The notes beneath the pieces are model-generated. The model did not search any database, was not told where the DNA came from, and worked only from the letters and a program-made list of their open reading frames with translations. The translations under genes were made by a program, and so were the position numbers. Positions 59,932 through 64,000 of a stretch of 64,000 nucleotides of DNA are shown here, in pieces. The stretch is from Arcobacter roscoffensis (GTDB taxonomy: Bacteria > Campylobacterota > Campylobacteria > Campylobacterales > Arcobacteraceae): positions 2,046,001-2,110,000 of the forward strand of contig NZ_CP100595.1 in assembly GCF_024267655.1 (NCBI RefSeq), given 5' to 3'. Numbering within the stretch: position 1 is the stretch's first letter; each line of letters opens with the position of its first letter.

Positions 59932-61848
59932 TTATGTATGAAGTGGTAAATCTATCTGAAAAACAGCACCTTTAAATAGTATGTTGTTATAGTTAAAAGA
60001 AGTATTATATACTTCTACTTTACCATTCATATTTTTCACGATTATCTCTCTACTCATATAAAGTCCTATACCCGTACCTTGACTTTGATGTTTTGTGGTA
60101 AAGTAAGGTTCAAAGACTCTATCTATAATATCTTCAGGAATTCCTCCTGCGTTGTCTTTAACTTGAATTTTGATTGAATTATCTTCTTTAAATACAGATA
60201 AGAAAACTATTTTTTCAAAGTTTTTATCTTTTTTAATAAGCTCATCTTTTGCATTGTTTAGAAGATTTATTATTACTTGGATAAGCTCATTTTTATATGA
60301 GTTTATTTCATAGTCTTCACTATTTTTGATGATTTCTATTTCTTTATTATGAAATGAAGTTTTTACCAAAGATATAGCATTATCAAAAGACTCTTGTACA
60401 GAAAACTGGCTTTTTTCTTTATCTGTTCTAAAAAAGTTTCTAAAGTCATCTATTGTATTTGATAAATATTGCACTGTATTATTAATATTATCAAGTCCAT
60501 CATATAAATCTTTATCATCGATGATATTTAACTCTTTTTGAAGTTTTAAACCAGTAGATACAGTAGAGATAGTTGATAGAGGTTGTCTCCATTGATGGGC
60601 GATATTTCCTATCATCTCACCCATAGCTGCCATCTTTGATTGTTGAGAAAGTAAAGTATGTTGTCTTGTGTTTTCTAAGGCTTTTTCTTCAATAGCTTTT
60701 TTATATCTTAAAAATCTTTTTTGTAAAATCTTTGATAAATAAGTAGAGATTAAAAGTAATAACACAGTTACTAAAAGTGTAACTTCCAAAGTATTTAAAA
60801 GATAGTTTTCAAATTGATTTTCTAACTGTATTTTTCTTTTTTTTATAGAACTTTTGATTTCATCTTCATAAAAGCCTGTACCTATCATCCATTGCCACTC
60901 ATTTAAGCCTTTTACATAACTTGTTTTTGTGATAGGCTCATCAATACCTGGTTTTTTATTTTGAATATAAGAATAGTACCCTTCCCCATTTTTAGAAATA
61001 TCTATTAGCTCTTCAATAACTTTTTTTATATCTACTGTATCATTGTTTGCAACTGCATTTTGATTTATAAAGTTTTTTCGAATATGACTTAAATATATAG
61101 AATCATAGTTTATGATAAAGATATAACCACTATTCCCATATCTAATCTCTCTAATATGATTTAAAACTCTTTCTTGCATCTGTTTTTCAAAATCCTGCAC
61201 ATACTCACCAGTACCTATAAACCAATCAAATGGCTCAAAGTTTCTAACTAAACCTAGCTTTTTTCTTTGTTTATCAGGATTTTTTGGATTGTACCAGTAC
61301 CATTCGTAAAAGGCTTTATCTTTTTTACTAAGTAGTGAAGTCATATCTTTTATGATGTATGAACCTTTTGCATCTTGATGTTCCCAAAAATCTTTGCCTT
61401 CAAGTTCAGGATTGTGGGGAAGAAGGATATTTTTCCCAGTGTTTTCATATACAAAATAGTAACCCCTACCATCTAAAAAACGAATATTTCTTAAAGCATC
61501 AATTATCAGCTTTTTTATTGTTTGTATATCTTTATCTTTATTTTGGTTATAGATTGTAGAAGCTATGGCATAGGCATTGTCAACCGCTTCATTTAGTGAA
61601 GATTTTAGTTCATATTCAGTTTGTTCTTGTTCTCTTTTTATAAAGTCATAAACTTCTGAAACTCTTTGTTTTATAAGTTCTTTATTTTTCTGTGAATAGT
61701 CAGTTTGTATTTTGTTTTTTTCGTTTTCAAAACTTGTTTTGGTTTTTGTGTATTGGATTAGTAAAAATATAGTCGTTACAATAATAATAAAAACTGTTGG
61801 TGCGAATTTTATTATTTTTAATAGTTTTTTTTCATCTTCAAATATCAT
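59932..61848 (-). CDS. Sensor histidine kinase with Cache sensory domains
   Basis: 638 residues. A membrane segment at about 12-32, a long periplasmic region (about 35-345) with two single-Cache units (GYYFVYENTGKNILLPHNPE and GYIFIINYDSIYLSHIRKNF, each ending in W-x-I/M-G-T-G), a second membrane segment (about 352-372), a coiled linker, and the kinase core: H-box NIAHQWRQPLSTISTVSTG, N-box INLLNNAKDEL, G1 KDNAGGI, G2 SQGTGIGLYMS. The Cache ligand is probably a small organic acid or amino acid. It is a larger relative of the kinase at 58705. No response regulator is adjacent. Confidence 0.92.
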   Translation of the reverse strand: MIFEDEKKLLKIIKFAPTVFIIIVTTIFLLIQYTKTKTSFENEKNKIQTDYSQKNKELIKQRVSEVYDFIKREQEQTEYELKSSLNEAVDNAYAIASTIYNQNKDKDIQTIKKLIIDALRNIRFLDGRGYYFVYENTGKNILLPHNPELEGKDFWEHQDAKGSYIIKDMTSLLSKKDKAFYEWYWYNPKNPDKQRKKLGLVRNFEPFDWFIGTGEYVQDFEKQMQERVLNHIREIRYGNSGYIFIINYDSIYLSHIRKNFINQNAVANNDTVDIKKVIEELIDISKNGEGYYSYIQNKKPGIDEPITKTSYVKGLNEWQWMIGTGFYEDEIKSSIKKRKIQLENQFENYLLNTLEVTLLVTVLLLLISTYLSKILQKRFLRYKKAIEEKALENTRQHTLLSQQSKMAAMGEMIGNIAHQWRQPLSTISTVSTGLKLQKELNIIDDKDLYDGLDNINNTVQYLSNTIDDFRNFFRTDKEKSQFSVQESFDNAISLVKTSFHNKEIEIIKNSEDYEINSYKNELIQVIINLLNNAKDELIKKDKNFEKIVFLSVFKEDNSIKIQVKDNAGGIPEDIIDRVFEPYFTTKHQSQGTGIGLYMSREIIVKNMNGKVEVYNTSFNYNNILFKGAVFQIDLPLHT

Positions 61849-61995
61849 TTATGCCCTTAATGTCATCATGATTATAACATATTAAAGTTATAAGTTGACT
61901 ACACTTATAACTCTTTGGGGTATATGGGTTTTTATAGATTTGTAAAATAGTGATACTTCAAACATTTCTTTTTGTTTTGAAAAATCATACAATTT

Positions 61996-62505
61996 CTAAC
62001 TTTTTTTATTTAGTATACTTTGTAATCCACTTGGAACATTTTTGTTATGTTCTTTTTGTAAAGGAAGATGCTTTAACCTAAACCTTTTATCCCAGTTTTT
62101 TGCAACACCACTTAAGTTTCTAAATGGACTTGAAATATAAATACTTTTTATATCTCTTTTAGAAACATTAAAGGTATTAACAAAATCTTCTAATTCGTTT
62201 ACTTCTAATTCTTTAAAAAACTTTGAATAAATAGTTTGTTCCTTGATAGTTCCAGCATGATAATCTTTTTTACTAAAAGCTTTTCTTATTTCATCAAATG
62301 TTGACTTTGAGTTATCATCAATATTTCTATTTAAAATACTAAAAACTCTATGATTAACTTTTTTATTTAATTTTTGTACAACATCACTTTTATCAAGACT
62401 TATCAATAACTGATATAATTTATATCTATTACTATCTTCTTTTTTCCAATCATTCAATGTTGTCAATGGTATATCTAAATATTTACTAGTTTCTGTCTGT
62501 GTCAT
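61996..62505 (-). CDS. Small HTH protein beside hsdR
   Basis: 169 residues. The N-terminus (TQTETSKYLDIPLTTLNDWK) is a helix-turn-helix of the kind found in transposon and phage regulators. The rest is helical with a conserved-looking middle (VSKRDIKSIYISSPFRNLSG) and no recognised domain. It follows hsdR by 41 bases on the same strand, so it may be an accessory gene of the restriction operon or its regulator. I do not recognise the full-length family. Confidence 0.65.
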   Translation of the reverse strand: MTQTETSKYLDIPLTTLNDWKKEDSNRYKLYQLLISLDKSDVVQKLNKKVNHRVFSILNRNIDDNSKSTFDEIRKAFSKKDYHAGTIKEQTIYSKFFKELEVNELEDFVNTFNVSKRDIKSIYISSPFRNLSGVAKNWDKRFRLKHLPLQKEHNKNVPSGLQSILNKKS

Positions 62506-62546
62506 TTGATACCCCTTTTATTGATCTGTAACTTCACTTTAACATT

Positions 62547-64000
62547 CTAATTTACACCATCCATAAATACTTCAATAAAATCTTTTATCTTATTTTTAAG
62601 TCTCTCTACTATTCTTTTTCTTTCACGATAAGAAGGTTTTTTTTCTAAAAGATTTATTATCTCGGTACTTCTTGGTTCATCTTTTTTGATTGCATAGGTT
62701 CCAATAAGCTTATTAAATCCCTCTTTATTTAGATGTTCTTTTTCACATAGAACATTTATAGCTTTTTGCTGTTCATCATCCCAATAATTCATAAATGCTT
62801 CTTCAAGGTTATCATCTTCACCAAGTTGTATTAAATGTTCATCAATAAATTTTTCAATTAACTCTTTTTTACTTCTTAATTTAGACTCTCCTAACATCAT
62901 TTTTACTACAGCTTCTTTTTGTTTATGATAATCTTCTGCTGTTCCTTTTTTCATTTTTGCTAAAAGTTCTAATATATAAGCTACATTTATTTCATCTTTA
63001 TGTAAAAGTTCAAGTTCAAAATCTACCTCATCTAATATAGATTCTTTTTCATTCTCTTGATTTCTTTTTACTTTATCTTTTAAATCAAGATATTTACCGA
63101 TATAGTCTTCAAATTCTTGTTCACTCATCCCTAAATCTTCCCATGAAAAATCAGAAAAATTTGACATAGTATTTTTAAGTCTTAATATCTCTCTAAATGC
63201 CTTAATAAACTTTAATTCATCCTTTTCATCTTTTAGTTCATCCACACTTACAACTGTAGGAGCTATCACTTTTAAAATTTCTAATGCATCTTTAAACTTC
63301 AGTAGATACTCTTCATAAGTATCTAAAAACACATCTTGCATATTTACGGTTTCATTTGCTTTTTCATCATTAAAAAGTGCTATTGCTTCATCTGTATTAG
63401 CCTTTAAGTTTCTAAAACAAACTATATTACCTTGGGATTTTTGTTCATTGTCAATTCTATTTGTTCTACTAAAAGCTTGAATCAGTCCATGATAATTTAG
63501 GTTCTTATCTACATATAAAGTATTTAGCTTTTTACTATCAAAACCAGTTAAAAACATATTTACTACTATAAGAATATCTATATTTGTATTTTTAACTTTT
63601 TTTGATATATCGTTATAGTATGTATAATAACTTTGCGTATCTTTTAATGAATGATTTGTATCAAACTGTTTATTAAAATTTTCTATAAAAGATTCTAACT
63701 TAGACTTATAAGTTTTATCTATTTTTGATTCTTGTATCTCTAGTTTTTCCTCTTCTATAAGTCCAAATGATTCTTTTGGTTCCTCATTCTGTCCATAAGA
63801 AAAAATAGTTGCTATATTTAAATTATGTTCTTGATTTTCTTTTTTTTGTTTAAATAATTCATAGTATTTTATAGCAGCATCAACACTTCCCACACAAAAC
63901 ATAGCAGTAAAGTTTCTATGATGTGTTTTTCGTCCATGTATACCTACGATATAGTCTGTAATTTTACCTATTCTATCATCAGATTCCATAGCCTCTTTTT
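62547..64000 (-). CDS. hsdR: Type I restriction enzyme R subunit, C-terminal part
   Basis: Partial: the frame stays open to the window edge (at least 483 residues seen). It covers the second helicase domain and the C-terminal region of HsdR, the motor and cleavage subunit of a type I restriction system. Helicase motif V appears as FLTGFDSKKLNTLYVDKNL and motif VI as LIQAFSRTNRIDNEQKSQGN. The C-terminal helical region (ELELLHKDEINVAYILELLA onward) binds the HsdM/HsdS methylase. The nuclease and first helicase domains, and hsdM/hsdS, would lie beyond 64000. The ATG at 63989 is internal, not a start. Confidence 0.93.
   Translation of the reverse strand, partial: KEAMESDDRIGKITDYIVGIHGRKTHHRNFTAMFCVGSVDAAIKYYELFKQKKENQEHNLNIATIFSYGQNEEPKESFGLIEEEKLEIQESKIDKTYKSKLESFIENFNKQFDTNHSLKDTQSYYTYYNDISKKVKNTNIDILIVVNMFLTGFDSKKLNTLYVDKNLNYHGLIQAFSRTNRIDNEQKSQGNIVCFRNLKANTDEAIALFNDEKANETVNMQDVFLDTYEEYLLKFKDALEILKVIAPTVVSVDELKDEKDELKFIKAFREILRLKNTMSNFSDFSWEDLGMSEQEFEDYIGKYLDLKDKVKRNQENEKESILDEVDFELELLHKDEINVAYILELLAKMKKGTAEDYHKQKEAVVKMMLGESKLRSKKELIEKFIDEHLIQLGEDDNLEEAFMNYWDDEQQKAINVLCEKEHLNKEGFNKLIGTYAIKKDEPRSTEIINLLEKKPSYRERKRIVERLKNKIKDFIEVFMDGVN

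Noticed and set aside
1-64000. CRISPR array, rRNA or tRNA
   Set aside because: No regularly spaced repeats and no tRNA T-loop pattern with a matching acceptor stem were found by eye.

Overview
The window is a strongly AT-rich chromosomal stretch with tightly packed genes. Gene content points to an Arcobacter-group member of the Campylobacterota, probably marine or salt-tolerant: an orphan HsrA/HP1043-like regulator, CheV, NhaD, ectoine synthesis genes, many GGDEF/EAL and Cache-type sensors, and an OprD-family porin. No rRNA, tRNA or CRISPR array was seen. Identifications come from reading motifs, not from database searches.

Layout. 1-4.8 kb holds housekeeping and chemotaxis genes (HTH protein, DjlA-like co-chaperone, a nuclease-fold membrane protein, a hydroxyacid dehydrogenase with cheV, rluE). 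4.9-8.2 kb is an accessory island: a RelE/ParE toxin-antitoxin pair bounded by short repeats, then a minus-strand run in which single genes alternate with attC-like hairpin sites (5663-5799, 7056-7192 and a weaker 7827-7904). This looks like an integron cassette array with no integrase in view. One cassette carries a PD-(D/E)XK nuclease fused to a GHKL ATPase; the next carries a protein whose membrane anchor is put out of frame by an A8 tract. 8.2-16.7 kb is core metabolism (guaA; an lptM-like gene-nadB-nhaD; aspC-fieF-rhodanese). 16.8-25.5 kb combines cyclic-nucleotide signalling (MBL-GAF-HD-GYP protein with a CHASE2 adenylate cyclase) with a convergent surface-protein pair: a FecR-domain protein ending in a TbpB-like barrel segment, and a Slam-like TPR/outer-membrane protein. 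25.7-29.3 kb has an ABC-F ATPase, YqeY and a diguanylate cyclase.

29.4-34.9 kb is the ectoine locus on the minus strand: ectA-ectB-ectC, a small unknown protein, an HsrA-like regulator and an ectoine-type aspartokinase, with two tandem dyads upstream. 35.1-41.6 kb carries a haem-type (CxxCH) GGDEF protein and, divergently, a fusion of two different periplasmic binding proteins followed by a GGDEF-EAL protein.

41.6-54.2 kb is a putative catabolic or osmolyte-use locus: OprD porin, RidA, a ketoglutarate-semialdehyde-type dehydrogenase, an M19-dipeptidase-like protein lacking some metal ligands, a BCCT transporter, an 804-residue protein of no recognised family, a YdeP-type molybdopterin oxidoreductase and a winged-helix protein. 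Two paralogous FCD-type GntR regulators bracket it, and a near-identical 28-bp palindrome lies upstream of both ridA and the porin gene. 54.3-64 kb contains a GlnRS with a YqeY tail, a second ABC-F protein, two sensor kinases around a GGDEF remnant, and the 3' part of a type I restriction hsdR with a small HTH partner.

Best candidates for undescribed biology: the attC-flanked nuclease-GHKL cassette, the Slam-like/FecR-TbpB pair, the double binding-protein fusion, and the GntR-bracketed locus with its 804-residue protein.
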